Positions 46,771-56,207 of a stretch of 64,000 nt of DNA are shown here, piece by piece. Made by a program: the position numbers and the translations under genes. Numbering within the stretch: position 1 is the first letter of the stretch; the number at the start of each line of letters is the position of its first letter. Below the pieces are notes generated by a model, which worked only from the letters and a program-made list of their open reading frames with translations, searched no databases and was not told the DNA's origin. This DNA is from Pseudanabaena frigida (GTDB lineage Bacteria; Cyanobacteriota; Cyanobacteriia; Pseudanabaenales; Pseudanabaenaceae), in contig QBML01000005.1 of assembly GCA_003242085.1 (NCBI GenBank), forward strand, positions 62,001 through 126,000, given 5' to 3'.

Positions 46771-47847
46771 TTATACTAATTCTGGGGTTTGACTGCTAAT
46801 TAACTCTAGATGTTGCCTAATTTCTTGTTTGAGTTTCTGAAAATCTGACTTTTGGAAGGTTAAAAGATCGTCAATTGAATAAACTTCAACAATCTCTTCT
46901 CTACCTTTTGCATGAAAATCTCCAAGTCTGACAGATCGCCAGCGATCGCTTAATCCCAATCTCACAGAATCAGAAAATACCAAGAATCGATTTAACTGTC
47001 TTGTGAGAGCTTCAATCCTTGAAGCCACATTCACTGCATCACCAATGACTGTATATTCTTTCTTGGTTTGAGAACCAATATTTCCTTCTAAAACTGTTCC
47101 TTTAGATAGACCAATACCAACATAGAGAACTCGCAATGGACTATTAGCTGGGGCTTGATTGCGTAACATTTCCAGATCAGAGAGAATATCTAAACTGGCT
47201 TGCAGAGCATTGTCAGCCTGATCGCCATCAAAATATGCCATCACACAGTCGCCGATAAACTTAGTAACTTCTCCTCCTCTCGCCGCGATCGCCTTAGTAC
47301 AAATCGTAAAAAATTGATTGAGAAAATCAACAACTTCCGTCACCTGAACTTTTTCAGTTATGCTGGTAAAGCTAATAATATCAGCAAAAAAAATAATTTT
47401 TTCGGTATAGCGAGGAACGAGTGTGAGCGGATTAATACCTCTACCGATCGCTTCGAGAACTCCTGATTGAGTATAGGTTGCCAAAATTGCTTGCGATTCT
47501 CCCAAAGTTTGTAACAGAATCTTGATTGGTTGCAGCAAAATATCATTGTTTTCATCTAAGACAATTACTTCCATCGACCAATCTGGAAAGCGGCGCGCAG
47601 AAATATTTAGTTCGGACTTTAAGCATAAAATTCTATTGTGGCGATCATCCTTCAGAATCTTTTCGTAAAGGCTATCAATACTTTCTTCTTCCCCTTCTAA
47701 AATCTGAAAAAAAATGCCACTACAACTAAGTAAAACCCCTGTGATACCTTGCCTACAGTTATTAGTTTGAGAGATTTTCCCAATACTTTCAATGTCTTTT
47801 TTTGTAAGCGATCGCGAGAAATTACTAATGTAGGTTAACCTTTTCAT
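46771..47847 (-). CDS. BLUF-domain photoactivated adenylyl cyclase
   Basis: 358 residues in two parts: BLUF flavin domain (1-95) and class III cyclase (about 145-330), joined by a long helix (QPIKILLQTL). All BLUF residues needed for the light switch are in place: Tyr6, Asn30, Gln48, Trp90, Met92. Cyclase metal Asps are 156 (FFADII) and 200 (IGDCVMAYFD), purine-selecting Lys196 and Thr266, transition-state Asn273 and Arg277. The order and spacing match bPAC (Beggiatoa) and OaPAC (Oscillatoria), which make cAMP under blue light. Neighbour on the same strand is a Ser/Thr kinase. Weak ribosome site before the ATG. Light control is inferred from the residues, not shown. Confidence 0.93.
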   Translation of the reverse strand: MKRLTYISNFSRSLTKKDIESIGKISQTNNCRQGITGVLLSCSGIFFQILEGEEESIDSLYEKILKDDRHNRILCLKSELNISARRFPDWSMEVIVLDENNDILLQPIKILLQTLGESQAILATYTQSGVLEAIGRGINPLTLVPRYTEKIIFFADIISFTSITEKVQVTEVVDFLNQFFTICTKAIAARGGEVTKFIGDCVMAYFDGDQADNALQASLDILSDLEMLRNQAPANSPLRVLYVGIGLSKGTVLEGNIGSQTKKEYTVIGDAVNVASRIEALTRQLNRFLVFSDSVRLGLSDRWRSVRLGDFHAKGREEIVEVYSIDDLLTFQKSDFQKLKQEIRQHLELISSQTPELV

Positions 47848-47988
47848 AGAATTGCGATGTTTTAATTAACGAAAGAATTTAATCTCTAAAAATTATAAAT
47901 ATCTGTCTCGACAACAAAATTTACCCCCATCCTTACTATTTGTAGCTCAAATAACAACAGATGCGTAATCAGCAATACGGCGTAACTT

Positions 47989-48033
47989 CCCAGAAGAGAA
48001 TGGCGGCGCTTTGCGCCGCCATTCTCTTCTGGG
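47989..48033. repeat. 21-bp perfect hairpin in the divergent PAC-rpiA gap
   Basis: Arms 47989-48009 and 48013-48033, TTT loop, GGCGGCGC core. It lies 142 bp upstream of the cyclase start and 182 bp upstream of rpiA, which are transcribed away from each other, so it ends neither gene. The rest of the 367-bp gap shows no gene. Confidence 0.75.
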
Positions 48034-48214
48034 ACTTACTTGGCTACTGCTATTTTTTTGAGCTTCATTTGATCTGTCTGTATCATACAACACATTTCGC
48101 CTAGAGCATAACAAGCGTGACGTAAGAAACAATGAAAAGTAACGCTTCTACCTTTGATTTATCAGTGTCTCGCATGGTGCGATAGGATTAAAAGTGCTGC
48201 TTTAAAGTTTATAA

Positions 48215-48928
48215 ATGAGTATTTCTGCTGAAGATATTAAAAAGTTAAAAAAAGAAGTCGGAATTGCGGCGGCGCAACGAGTGCAATCTGGCATGGTGGT
48301 TGGTTTAGGCACTGGCTCAACTACTGCTTTTGCGATCGAGGAGTTAGGCAGACGCATTTCTACGGGCGAGCTAACTGACATCGTGGGCATCCCAACTTCA
48401 TTTCAAGCATCGGTATTGGGCAAAAAATATGGTATTCCCATCCGCAGTTTAGATGATGTCGACCGCGTTGATGTAGCGATCGATGGCGCTGATGAGGTTG
48501 ACCCAAACAAAACCTTAATCAAGGGCGGTGGCGCTGCCCATACTCGCGAAAAAGTTGTCGATTCATTGGCAGCTTTATTTATCGTCGTGGTTGATGAGTC
48601 GAAATTAGTAGATAAGCTAGGCTCTACCTTTGCCGTACCTATTGAAGTTTTGCCGATGGCAGTTTCTCCTGTAACCAGAGCCGTCGAAAAACTAGGCGGT
48701 AAACCCGAACTACGGATGGGAGTCAAAAAAGATGGTCCCGTAATTACCGATCAGGGCAACATGGTTTTGGATGTTACTTTTGATGCGATCGCTGATGCTG
48801 CCGAATTAGAAAAAACCTTGAATAATATTCCTGGTGTAGTCGAAAACGGCATATTTTTCGGTGTTACCGATGTAATTCTGGTCGGTGAATTTAAGGATGG
48901 AAAGCCTCAAATTCGCGAAATTTCTTAA
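48215..48928 (+). CDS. rpiA: ribose-5-phosphate isomerase A
   Basis: 237 residues. It interconverts ribose-5-P and ribulose-5-P, needed in the Calvin cycle and oxidative pentose pathway. Motifs: [16 protein letters not shown] (about residues 30-45), DGADEVDPN (about 91-99, catalytic Asp), [11 protein letters not shown] (about 104-114). Cyanobacterial length. The 3' end runs into a 14-bp hairpin that also ends the convergent cbiT. Confidence 0.97.
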   Translation: MSISAEDIKKLKKEVGIAAAQRVQSGMVVGLGTGSTTAFAIEELGRRISTGELTDIVGIPTSFQASVLGKKYGIPIRSLDDVDRVDVAIDGADEVDPNKTLIKGGGAAHTREKVVDSLAALFIVVVDESKLVDKLGSTFAVPIEVLPMAVSPVTRAVEKLGGKPELRMGVKKDGPVITDQGNMVLDVTFDAIADAAELEKTLNNIPGVVENGIFFGVTDVILVGEFKDGKPQIREIS

Positions 48929-48959
48929 TTAAAAAAGGGCGCTTCGCGCCCTTTTTTAA
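48929..48959. terminator. 14-bp hairpin between rpiA and cbiT
   Basis: Arms 48929-48942 and 48946-48959 around TTC, GCGC core, A-run and T-run outside; overlaps the cbiT stop codon. Confidence 0.88.
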
Positions 48960-49555
48960 ATCTTTTCGCCACTAATTATAAACATCGGACTAACTGCGGC
49001 AAAGACTTGTCGATTGCCACGAGTTTCTAATCGGTTTACGGAAGACTGCACGACCTCAACATTTCGCGCCTGTAGTTTGGCAAAACTTTCAGAAATTGCA
49101 TACAAACCTTCAAGACTATTAGTCGTAGCGATCGCTCTACCATCAACCTGCAAGCGTTCCCAACCATATTCGAGAATTTCCGATACCGATCGCCCACCTT
49201 CGATACAAATGCGATCGGGTTCTGCTGTCAGGCTAGTCAAACATTCTGGCGCACTACCAATGTTGATTTGGACATTAGTCACGCCAAATTTTTTGCAATT
49301 TGTAGCAATCAGACCAGCAACATCCTCATCACGCTCGATCGCCACAATTTTCCCCTTGGGGCATAGTAACCCTGTTTCGACAGGAATTGTCCCAGTACCC
49401 GCACCAATATCCCACAGTACCGAGTTAGCTTTTAAGCGTAACTGACCGATGATTAATAGGCGCGTCTCGCATTTACTCATGGGAATACCTGGCAAGCGAT
49501 CGAACAACTCGTCAGGAATACCAGGGGTAACATATGACCAGATAGATTCAGGCAT
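48956..49555 (-). CDS. cbiT: precorrin-6Y C15-methyltransferase (decarboxylating)
   Basis: 199 residues from ATG 49555 (MPESIWSYVTPGIPDELF); a GTG at 49570 would add five. A class I methyltransferase with SAM motif VLWDIGAGTGTIPVE (about 46-60) and the acidic loop AIERDE. The GIPM..CE/KTE.R entry motif is GIPMSKCETR. In cyanobacteria CbiT is separate from CbiE and acts in the cobalamin/pseudocobalamin pathway. No other corrin gene is in the window. Confidence 0.9.
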   Translation of the reverse strand: MPESIWSYVTPGIPDELFDRLPGIPMSKCETRLLIIGQLRLKANSVLWDIGAGTGTIPVETGLLCPKGKIVAIERDEDVAGLIATNCKKFGVTNVQINIGSAPECLTSLTAEPDRICIEGGRSVSEILEYGWERLQVDGRAIATTNSLEGLYAISESFAKLQARNVEVVQSSVNRLETRGNRQVFAAVSPMFIISGEKI

Positions 49556-49650
49556 GAGCTTCGCGCACAATAGTTTTAAGTATGCTAAATATAGCGCTTT
49601 TCTAACCCAGAGTTCTAATCCAGAAAGTCAAGCCAGCACAAAGTAAAACT

Positions 49651-49878
49651 TTACTCTCTGGGGCTTATGTCTACTACTTTATTCCGACCAGATAAACCAG
49701 ATTGAATTGTAATATTGGATTTTGGTACGTCAAACTTTTTTGCTAAAAGTTCTATTAACTCTTTATTAGCTTTACCATAGACAGGTGGTGATTTTAAGTA
49801 CACTACCAGACTTCCATCTACTTCTTCGAGAATAGATTGCTTCTTAGAGTTAGGCTTTACCTTAACTGATTTCTTCAT
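49651..49878 (-). CDS. DUF167 (YggU) small protein
   Basis: 75 residues. [44 protein letters not shown] is the complete DUF167 core, with [10 protein letters not shown] and the final [10 protein letters not shown] conserved small alpha/beta protein of unknown function, present in bacteria and eukaryotes. It begins 50 bp after the rnj stop, beyond a hairpin at 49887-49923, and may be a separate unit. Confidence 0.9.
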   Translation of the reverse strand: MKKSVKVKPNSKKQSILEEVDGSLVVYLKSPPVYGKANKELIELLAKKFDVPKSNITIQSGLSGRNKVVDISPRE

Positions 49879-49886
49879 TCGTTTTT

Positions 49887-49923
49887 AAATGGTTCACCCC
49901 ATGCACAATGAGGTGAACCATTT
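49887..49923. terminator. 12-bp hairpin after rnj
   Basis: AAATGGTTCACC at 49887-49898 pairs with 49912-49923, 13-nt loop; T-run on the minus-strand side. Between the rnj stop and the DUF167 start. Confidence 0.75.
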
Positions 49924-49927
49924 TCAG

Positions 49928-51829
49928 TTAGACAGTTGCTGCACTACGTTTACGTCTGCCTACGCTAGTAGTAGCCGCACCTGTTGTTGTATTGGCAGCC
50001 GTAGCGCCATTGCCATTAGCACTTCCATTATTGTCAGTTTCAGGTTTAGCAATTACTTTCACACTGCCTGATTTTAAGGTAACGCCCAAAGCATTTGGTT
50101 TAGCGGCTGGTGCAGGCGCAGATTGAGTAGAATTTGGAGGTGTTTGTAATAAGAACACAATCATTGGTTTGCTTTGCATTTGTTGACGCAAAACACGAGT
50201 GAGATCGCGTTCGAGTTGACCGCGTAAACCGACCCAATCCACTTCTAGGGAACCGACATTACGGGCAAAGTTACCCCATGAGTTCGCTAAAGAGTTGTCG
50301 ATCGCTTTCGCAACTAAAGCAATAATCTGCGAATGTTCCATCGGCAAGACCACACCGCTTAGTTGAATATCAGGATTGGTAGAGAGCTTGCCATCTAGCC
50401 CAACAGATACAGCGATCGTAAAGATACCTTCGCCAGAGATTTGTTGGCGATCGCGTAGCACATCGCCCTTCACCATGCCATCGCGAGAAGAATCCACTAG
50501 TTCGACACCAGAAGGAACCTTATCAACAATCTTCATGTAGTTTTGGCAAACTTCAACCACATCGCCATTTTCGGCAATCACAATATTTTCGCTAGGAACG
50601 CCCATTGCTTCCGCCATCTTGGCATGTTGCTTCAGCATTCTCAATTCACCGTGAGCAGGGAAGAAGAACTTGGGACGCACCAGCGCTAACATCATTTTAT
50701 GTTCTTCTTGAGAACCATGTCCCGAAACGTGGATACCTTTGTCTTTACCATAAATAACGTTTGCGCCAAGAGCCATCAAGCGATCGATGGTACGCACTAC
50801 AGGAATCGTATTTCCGGGAATCGGGTTAGCCGAGAAAATAACTGTATCGCCTTGTCGAATTTCGATTTGTCTATGGCTGGAGTTGGATATGCGAGTCAGA
50901 GCCGACATTGGTTCACCTTGAGAACCTGTGGTCAAAATCAGAATTTGATCGTCGCGGTAATGACGCAGATTTTGCAAAGGTTGGAATAGATCGTCGCGGC
51001 ATTTGATGTAACCGAGGTTACGGGCATGGGCTATTACATTAAGCATTGAGCGTCCAACGATGCCAACCACACGACCTTGTTTATCAGCAATGTCCAAAAT
51101 CATGTTGACGCGATGCACTGAAGACGCGAAGGTGGTGATGATCACGCGACCTTTTGAAGCACCTATATAACGCTCTAGATTTGGATATACGGCTCGTTCT
51201 GAAGGTGTAACTCCTGGTATTTCAGCGTTAGTAGAGTCACTAATCAAAGCCAATACACCTTTTTCGCCATGCTCAGCCAGACGAGCAAGGTCAAAAAATT
51301 CGCCATCAACTGGTGTATGGTCGATTTTGAAGTCTCCAGAGTGAATCACCATCCCCGCAGGTGTATTAATGGCGATTGAGAAACTATCAGCAATCGAGTG
51401 AGTATTACGAATGAATTCAACAAAGAAGTTAGCACCGACGCGGACAATATCACGGGGTAAAACGCGACGGAGTTCGGTGCGATTTAGTACACCTGCTTCA
51501 CGAAGTTTGTCCTCGAGCAAAGCCATCGCTAAGCGAGGGCCATAAATAACAGGAATTTCAAACTGCTTCAAATGGAATGAAATTGCGCCAATATGATCTT
51601 CGTGACCGTGGGTGACAATCATGCCTTTGATCTTATGCTTGTTTTCGCGTAAGTAAGTCATATCGGGCAATACAACATTTACTCCAGGCATCATGCTGTC
51701 GGGAAATGACAGACCACCATCGAGCAACATAATTTCATCATTGTATTCAAATACCCATGTATTTTTACCGATTTCATGAAGTCCACCAAGAGCAATAATT
51801 TTGAGAGCGGGAACGTTAGATGTAGTCAT
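49928..51829 (-). CDS. rnj: ribonuclease J
   Basis: 633 residues, longer than Bacillus RNase J1 by a 75-residue Ala/Asn/Thr-rich tail ending in KRSAATV, as in other cyanobacteria. Metallo-beta-lactamase motif VTHGHEDHIGA (about 72-82), IHSGDFKID (about 160-168) and SGHGSQEEH (beta-CASP, about 368-376) are intact. It is a 5'-to-3' exo- and endonuclease that together with RNase E governs mRNA decay. Third gene of the asd-dapA-rnj order kept across cyanobacteria. Confidence 0.97.
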   Translation of the reverse strand: MTTSNVPALKIIALGGLHEIGKNTWVFEYNDEIMLLDGGLSFPDSMMPGVNVVLPDMTYLRENKHKIKGMIVTHGHEDHIGAISFHLKQFEIPVIYGPRLAMALLEDKLREAGVLNRTELRRVLPRDIVRVGANFFVEFIRNTHSIADSFSIAINTPAGMVIHSGDFKIDHTPVDGEFFDLARLAEHGEKGVLALISDSTNAEIPGVTPSERAVYPNLERYIGASKGRVIITTFASSVHRVNMILDIADKQGRVVGIVGRSMLNVIAHARNLGYIKCRDDLFQPLQNLRHYRDDQILILTTGSQGEPMSALTRISNSSHRQIEIRQGDTVIFSANPIPGNTIPVVRTIDRLMALGANVIYGKDKGIHVSGHGSQEEHKMMLALVRPKFFFPAHGELRMLKQHAKMAEAMGVPSENIVIAENGDVVEVCQNYMKIVDKVPSGVELVDSSRDGMVKGDVLRDRQQISGEGIFTIAVSVGLDGKLSTNPDIQLSGVVLPMEHSQIIALVAKAIDNSLANSWGNFARNVGSLEVDWVGLRGQLERDLTRVLRQQMQSKPMIVFLLQTPPNSTQSAPAPAAKPNALGVTLKSGSVKVIAKPETDNNGSANGNGATAANTTTGAATTSVGRRKRSAATV

Positions 51830-52071
51830 AAGTTATCTCTTGTGAATTGAATAAATTTGAATAGATGTGAATTGGGGAATGTGAAATTGAAAGGAATACT
51901 TGAATCGTCAAAATGATTCAGATTAATGGGTTCGCGAAAAACTTGGTGGTTGTAGATTTCTAGATAGAACGCCTAAAAAGGTATAATCCCCCCACAAGTT
52001 CATGATTGTCAGAAGCGCTAGGACTCTAGTAAGTCAGTCAATGGGCTTAAGCTCACTGTTGCTAAATTTTT

Positions 52072-52965
52072 CTAGGTCAAAATTCCAACTTCTTTTAGCA
52101 CGATTTTAAGCTTTGCTTCTAGCTCGGCATTAGCAGCAACTAGAGGCGATCGCACTACACCTGTATCCAACCCTAATAAGCGCAAAGCTGACTTTAAAGG
52201 AATAGGATTACTGGTTAAGAACAAAGCTTTAAACAAAGGGAAAAGCTTAATGTGAATTTGCAAAGCTTCCTGAACTTTACCTGCGGCAAATGATTTCATC
52301 ATTGTTTGCAGTTGATTCCCAACTAGGTGTGAAGCCACGCTCACAACTCCCTTTGCACCCACTGCCATCAATGGCAACGTGAGAGAGTCATCCCCTGAGT
52401 AGATTGCAAAATCAGCAGGTGTAAGAGCGCGAATTTGACTAGCCTGATCGAGATCGCCTGTAGCTTCTTTAATTCCGATAATGCTAGGAATTTCAGCTAG
52501 CTTAGCAACAGTTTCAGGTTCTAGTTTGCAACCCGTTCTGCCAGGAACGTTGTAAAGAAGAATCGGAAGCTCAGGCGCAGCTTCAGCGATCGCTCGAAAA
52601 TGGTCGTATAGTCCCTCTTGCGGAGGCTTGTTGTAATACGGTGTTACTTGTAGTGTACCATCTAATCCCAAATGTGCCGCTTTTGTAGTAGCAGCGATCG
52701 CCTCAGAAGTAGAATTCGATCCCGTGCCTGCCATGATTTTGGCTCTGCCAGAGATCGCCTTTTGTAGCACTGAAAACAACTGATATTCTTCATCCCAACT
52801 TAGAGTCGGTGATTCGCCTGTTGTACCGCACACAACTATTGTATCGGTTCCAGTCTCGACAAGATGAATAGCCAGCTTCTCAGCTTTTGCGTAATCGACA
52901 TTCCCTTGTATATCAAAGGGCGTAATCATTGCTGTTAGTAAACGTCCGAAATCGATTTCACTCAT
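52072..52965 (-). CDS. dapA: 4-hydroxy-tetrahydrodipicolinate synthase
   Basis: 297 residues, TIM barrel of the class I aldolase type. Schiff-base Lys in [13 protein letters not shown] (about 162-174), Tyr of the catalytic triad in [10 protein letters not shown] (about 135-144), and [11 protein letters not shown] (about 45-55). Condenses pyruvate with aspartate semialdehyde, the product of the upstream asd gene 42 bp away on the same strand. Together with dapB (2.6 kb) it starts lysine/DAP synthesis for peptidoglycan. Confidence 0.97.
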   Translation of the reverse strand: MSEIDFGRLLTAMITPFDIQGNVDYAKAEKLAIHLVETGTDTIVVCGTTGESPTLSWDEEYQLFSVLQKAISGRAKIMAGTGSNSTSEAIAATTKAAHLGLDGTLQVTPYYNKPPQEGLYDHFRAIAEAAPELPILLYNVPGRTGCKLEPETVAKLAEIPSIIGIKEATGDLDQASQIRALTPADFAIYSGDDSLTLPLMAVGAKGVVSVASHLVGNQLQTMMKSFAAGKVQEALQIHIKLFPLFKALFLTSNPIPLKSALRLLGLDTGVVRSPLVAANAELEAKLKIVLKEVGILT

Positions 52966-53007
52966 AGATACTCATAAATAGAAGCTTGCTAAAAGCTGAT
53001 GAACTTT

Positions 53008-54024
53008 TTAGATAAGAGACTTAGCAATCACTAGTTCAGCGATCTGGACAGCGTTCAGCGCCGCACCTTTACGGATTTGATCTCCGCATAGCCATAATTC
53101 CAAACCATTGGGGTGAGAAATATCTTGACGGATTCTTCCAACTAGCACATCATCTTTGCCACTAGCATCTATTGGCATAGCGAAGTAGTTTTTCTGAAAA
53201 TCTTCAACTAGCTTGACCCCAGGAGCATTAGCAAGAATTTCTCTAGCCTTATCAACACTAAAGGGGCGATCGAACTCCAGATTAATCGCTTCAGAATGAG
53301 CTCTCAAAACGGGAACCCGTACACATGTTGCCGTGATCCGAATATCTGAATCTCCAAAAATCTTGCGAGTTTCATTTACCATTTTCATCTCTTCCTCACA
53401 ATAGTTATTGTCAGTCATCGGTGAGTTGTGAGGGAAAAGATTAAAAGCTAAGGGATATGGCAATATTTCAGGTATAGCAGGTTCACCATTAAGAATTGCC
53501 TGCGCCTGAATCTTTACTTCTTCCATAGCTCTCGCACCAGCTCCACTTGCCGATTGGTAAGTAGCGGCGACAATACGCTTGATCGGCAAAACTCGATGCA
53601 ATGGGTAAACTGCCACAGTCATCAAAATTGTCGTGCAGTTGGGATTAGCGATAATGCCTTTGTGGTCTGCGGCAGCTTCAGGATTAACTTCTGGCACAAT
53701 TAGGGGTACATCAGGATGCATCCGAAAAGCACTGGAGTTGTCAATCGATACTGCTCCTGCCTTGGCAGCGATCGGCAGCCACTGTTTAGAAATGCTTCCA
53801 CCTGCTGAAGCAAGTACGATATCCACGTCATCAAAAGCAGATTCAGTAACCGCTTCGATGATTAAATCTTCACCTGCAAATTTAATCGACTTACCAGCCG
53901 ATCTCTCTGAGGCAAGGACTTTTAGTTTACTCAATGGAAATTTTCTCTCATCTAGTAAAGCTAAAAGCTCCGTACCGACTGCACCTGTTGCTCCGAGAAT
54001 GGCAACGTTATATTTCCTACTCAA
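53008..54024 (-). CDS. asd: aspartate-semialdehyde dehydrogenase
   Basis: 338 residues. NADP-binding GATGAVGTELL at about 11-21, active-site Cys in IANPNCTTI (Cys about 130), catalytic His in TCVRVPVLRAHSE. It reduces aspartyl phosphate to the semialdehyde for lysine, threonine and methionine. First gene of the asd-dapA-rnj cluster. Confidence 0.97.
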   Translation of the reverse strand: MSRKYNVAILGATGAVGTELLALLDERKFPLSKLKVLASERSAGKSIKFAGEDLIIEAVTESAFDDVDIVLASAGGSISKQWLPIAAKAGAVSIDNSSAFRMHPDVPLIVPEVNPEAAADHKGIIANPNCTTILMTVAVYPLHRVLPIKRIVAATYQSASGAGARAMEEVKIQAQAILNGEPAIPEILPYPLAFNLFPHNSPMTDNNYCEEEMKMVNETRKIFGDSDIRITATCVRVPVLRAHSEAINLEFDRPFSVDKAREILANAPGVKLVEDFQKNYFAMPIDASGKDDVLVGRIRQDISHPNGLELWLCGDQIRKGAALNAVQIAELVIAKSLI

Positions 54025-54203
54025 TGAACCTCCGCAATAAAAACATCAAATTAGGTGGGAAAACTTTGCTTGAGCCTATGTGAATGACTTATGTGTAGAT
54101 TTGTCATTAATGGCTAGAAAAAATGATTATAAGCTAAGAACTATAAATCTGTGAGTCTTAACCACATATTAACAAACTTTCTGAATATTGCTAATTTTTT
54201 TGG

Positions 54204-54476
54204 CTATGGGCCTGTAAAAATTGCATCTTCAACATCTTGGCGACTGAGGGAATATGGAAATGCACGTTGGATTTCTTTACCGCCGAATGCGTCCTGAATA
54301 TAACGAACACGAATATCTTCAGTATCCATAATAATTTCAGCTTGCCAAGACGATCTAGTAACGCGCCAAATATTCGGATTAGAACGATCTTGATAGCATC
54401 CTTGCTCGTCTAACCATGCTTCAAGTGCAGGCAAGGGATGGTTGTAAAGCGGAGTTGTGGGTGATGGGAGCACCAT
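54204..54476 (-). CDS. DUF3143 small cyanobacterial protein
   Basis: 90 residues. The pattern LYNHPLPALEAWLDEQGC, SNPNIWRVTRSSWQAEI and YSLSRQDVEDAIFTGP matches DUF3143, a family found in cyanobacteria and plastid-bearing plants. Function unknown. It starts 12 bp after the stop of a J-domain gene on the same strand, so the two are cotranscribed; a J-domain/DUF3143 pairing hints at a chaperone-linked role. Confidence 0.88.
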   Translation of the reverse strand: MVLPSPTTPLYNHPLPALEAWLDEQGCYQDRSNPNIWRVTRSSWQAEIIMDTEDIRVRYIQDAFGGKEIQRAFPYSLSRQDVEDAIFTGP

Positions 54477-54488
54477 AGGTGGCGATTT

Positions 54489-55064
54489 TTACGAAAAAGT
54501 TATTGAATCGATAGGAAAAATTGATAAAGGTGTGATCGCTTCTGGTAGAAGACTATCGCCACGTATCCATGCAATTAAGATTACTAGAACCAGACAGAAA
54601 ACTAGAGTAGCACCTATTAACAAGAGTGCAAATAGTTCACCACCAGATAAAGGTCGCTCACTTGGCAAACCATCATCATCGATGCTTTGCAGATTGCTTG
54701 GTGTTTGATTCTGCGATTTTACACCATTGATGCTTGTGGTTGTGTACTGAAATCGCGAAAACTGAATACGACGGTCGTATTCGCTTCGGCGATCGGCATT
54801 ACTGAGAGTAGCGTAAGCTTCGTTAATTTGGCGAAAATTTTCAACAGCTATATCTTTAGGTAACTGTGTAGTATCGGGATGATATAGCTTACTGAGATCT
54901 CGATAGGCTCGACGGATGTCAATTTCGCTAGCCCAAGGGGTAACTCCTAGCAAGGCATAGTAGGTTTTTGATTGGCTATCAGCAGGAGAAATACGATTAG
55001 AACCGTTTGGCAGACTATTTGTGCTATTTGCGTTTTTGTTGGATGGTGGCTTAGAGTTAGACAT
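54489..55064 (-). CDS. membrane-anchored J-domain protein
   Basis: 191 residues. J-domain at about 28-95 with the HPD motif in KLYHPDTTQ, preceded by a polar Asn/Ser-rich start. A transmembrane helix (LFALLLIGATLVFCLVLVILI) follows at about 145-167 and a short tail. No Gly/Phe or zinc-finger region, so a type III J-protein that would recruit DnaK (at 56.2 kb) to a membrane. Upstream of DUF3143 in the same transcript. Confidence 0.9.
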   Translation of the reverse strand: MSNSKPPSNKNANSTNSLPNGSNRISPADSQSKTYYALLGVTPWASEIDIRRAYRDLSKLYHPDTTQLPKDIAVENFRQINEAYATLSNADRRSEYDRRIQFSRFQYTTTSINGVKSQNQTPSNLQSIDDDGLPSERPLSGGELFALLLIGATLVFCLVLVILIAWIRGDSLLPEAITPLSIFPIDSITFS

Positions 55065-55182
55065 AGACTTCCCAAATTTCCATAATGATTTTGTTGCTTG
55101 AACATTTGATGGGAGTATGCTGAACAGTGATTAGTTTTTAATTTTAATTGTCCCTGTCCATTTTTTGAGTTGTGCTATTTCC

Positions 55183-56085
55183 ATGCCTTGGACTCGCATT
55201 ATTAGTGCTTTGTTTGTCATTCCGCTCGTATTAGCGGCGATCGCGCTAGGTGGCTGGGCGTTCACCGCAGCCTTTGCGTTGCTGGTAGTTTTTGGTCAGA
55301 TGGAATATTTCGCACTTGTTCGAGCCAAGGACATCGTTCCTGCAAGCAAGATTACGATTTCAGTTAGTTTAGCATTGCTAATTGTTTCTCAATTAGAGGT
55401 CAGTCTTGCTGATGCAGTGATCCCCATTGCTGGTACTTTCATTTGCTTCTATTTACTGTTTCAATCTCGAATTGCCACTATTTCAGATATTTCTGCATCT
55501 ATTCTAGGTTTGTTTTATGGCGGCTATTTACCAAGTTTTTGGATTCGCATCCGTGGAATTGCTGACGATACGATTTTTCAGGTGAGCGATCGCCTTCATC
55601 AGTTTGATTTTTTTAACCAGTTACGTAATCTCGAGCAACTTTCTTTTTTGCGAATTACTTTTCCCGTATCCTATGGCTGTATTTATGTACTAATGGCATT
55701 TTGCTGCATTTGGGCTTCAGATGTTGGAGCCTATGTATTTGGCAAAGTGTTTGGTCGCACCCGACTTTCCGATATTAGTCCAAAGAAGACTGTGGAAGGA
55801 GCGATCGCGGGTTTACTTTGTTGCTGCGCGACCGCAATTATTTGGTCGTTTAGTTTGGGATGGCACCAATGGTGGTTGTCTGGCGCAATTTTAGGTCTAC
55901 TAATTGGAATTGCGGGTTTGTTGGGCGACCTAACCGAATCGATGATGAAGCGCGATGCAGGTGTAAAAGATTCGGGACAAATTATGCCAGGACATGGCGG
56001 TATCCTCGATCGCGCCGATAGCTATGTCTTCACTGCACCATTAGTTTATTACTTCATCACTTTAGTTTTACCACTCGTCCATTGA
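55183..56085 (+). CDS. cdsA: phosphatidate cytidylyltransferase
   Basis: 300 residues from ATG 55183 (MPWTRIISALFVI); a TTG at 55165 is also possible. Eight or so membrane helices. The CDS signature SDVGAYVFGKVFGRTRLSDIS-PKKT-EGAIAG near residues 190-225 holds the metal Asp and Lys residues. It makes CDP-diacylglycerol, precursor of phosphatidylglycerol, the only phospholipid of thylakoids. Divergent from the J-domain gene. Confidence 0.95.
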   Translation: MPWTRIISALFVIPLVLAAIALGGWAFTAAFALLVVFGQMEYFALVRAKDIVPASKITISVSLALLIVSQLEVSLADAVIPIAGTFICFYLLFQSRIATISDISASILGLFYGGYLPSFWIRIRGIADDTIFQVSDRLHQFDFFNQLRNLEQLSFLRITFPVSYGCIYVLMAFCCIWASDVGAYVFGKVFGRTRLSDISPKKTVEGAIAGLLCCCATAIIWSFSLGWHQWWLSGAILGLLIGIAGLLGDLTESMMKRDAGVKDSGQIMPGHGGILDRADSYVFTAPLVYYFITLVLPLVH

Positions 56086-56160
56086 AATTTTGTATGTGAC
56101 AAGATTCTAACTACTGGTTTAACAGTGGACGAGTTTAGAGAATTACTATAATTCTCACAA

Positions 56161-56201
56161 TAAAAAAGAGAGTGAGCGCAAAGCGCTCACTCTCTTTTTT
56201 A
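56161..56201. terminator. 19-bp perfect hairpin between cdsA and dnaK
   Basis: Arms 56161-56179 and 56183-56201, AAA loop, GAGCGC core with outside A- and T-runs; convergent genes on both sides. Confidence 0.88.
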
Positions 56202-56207
56202 AGTTAG

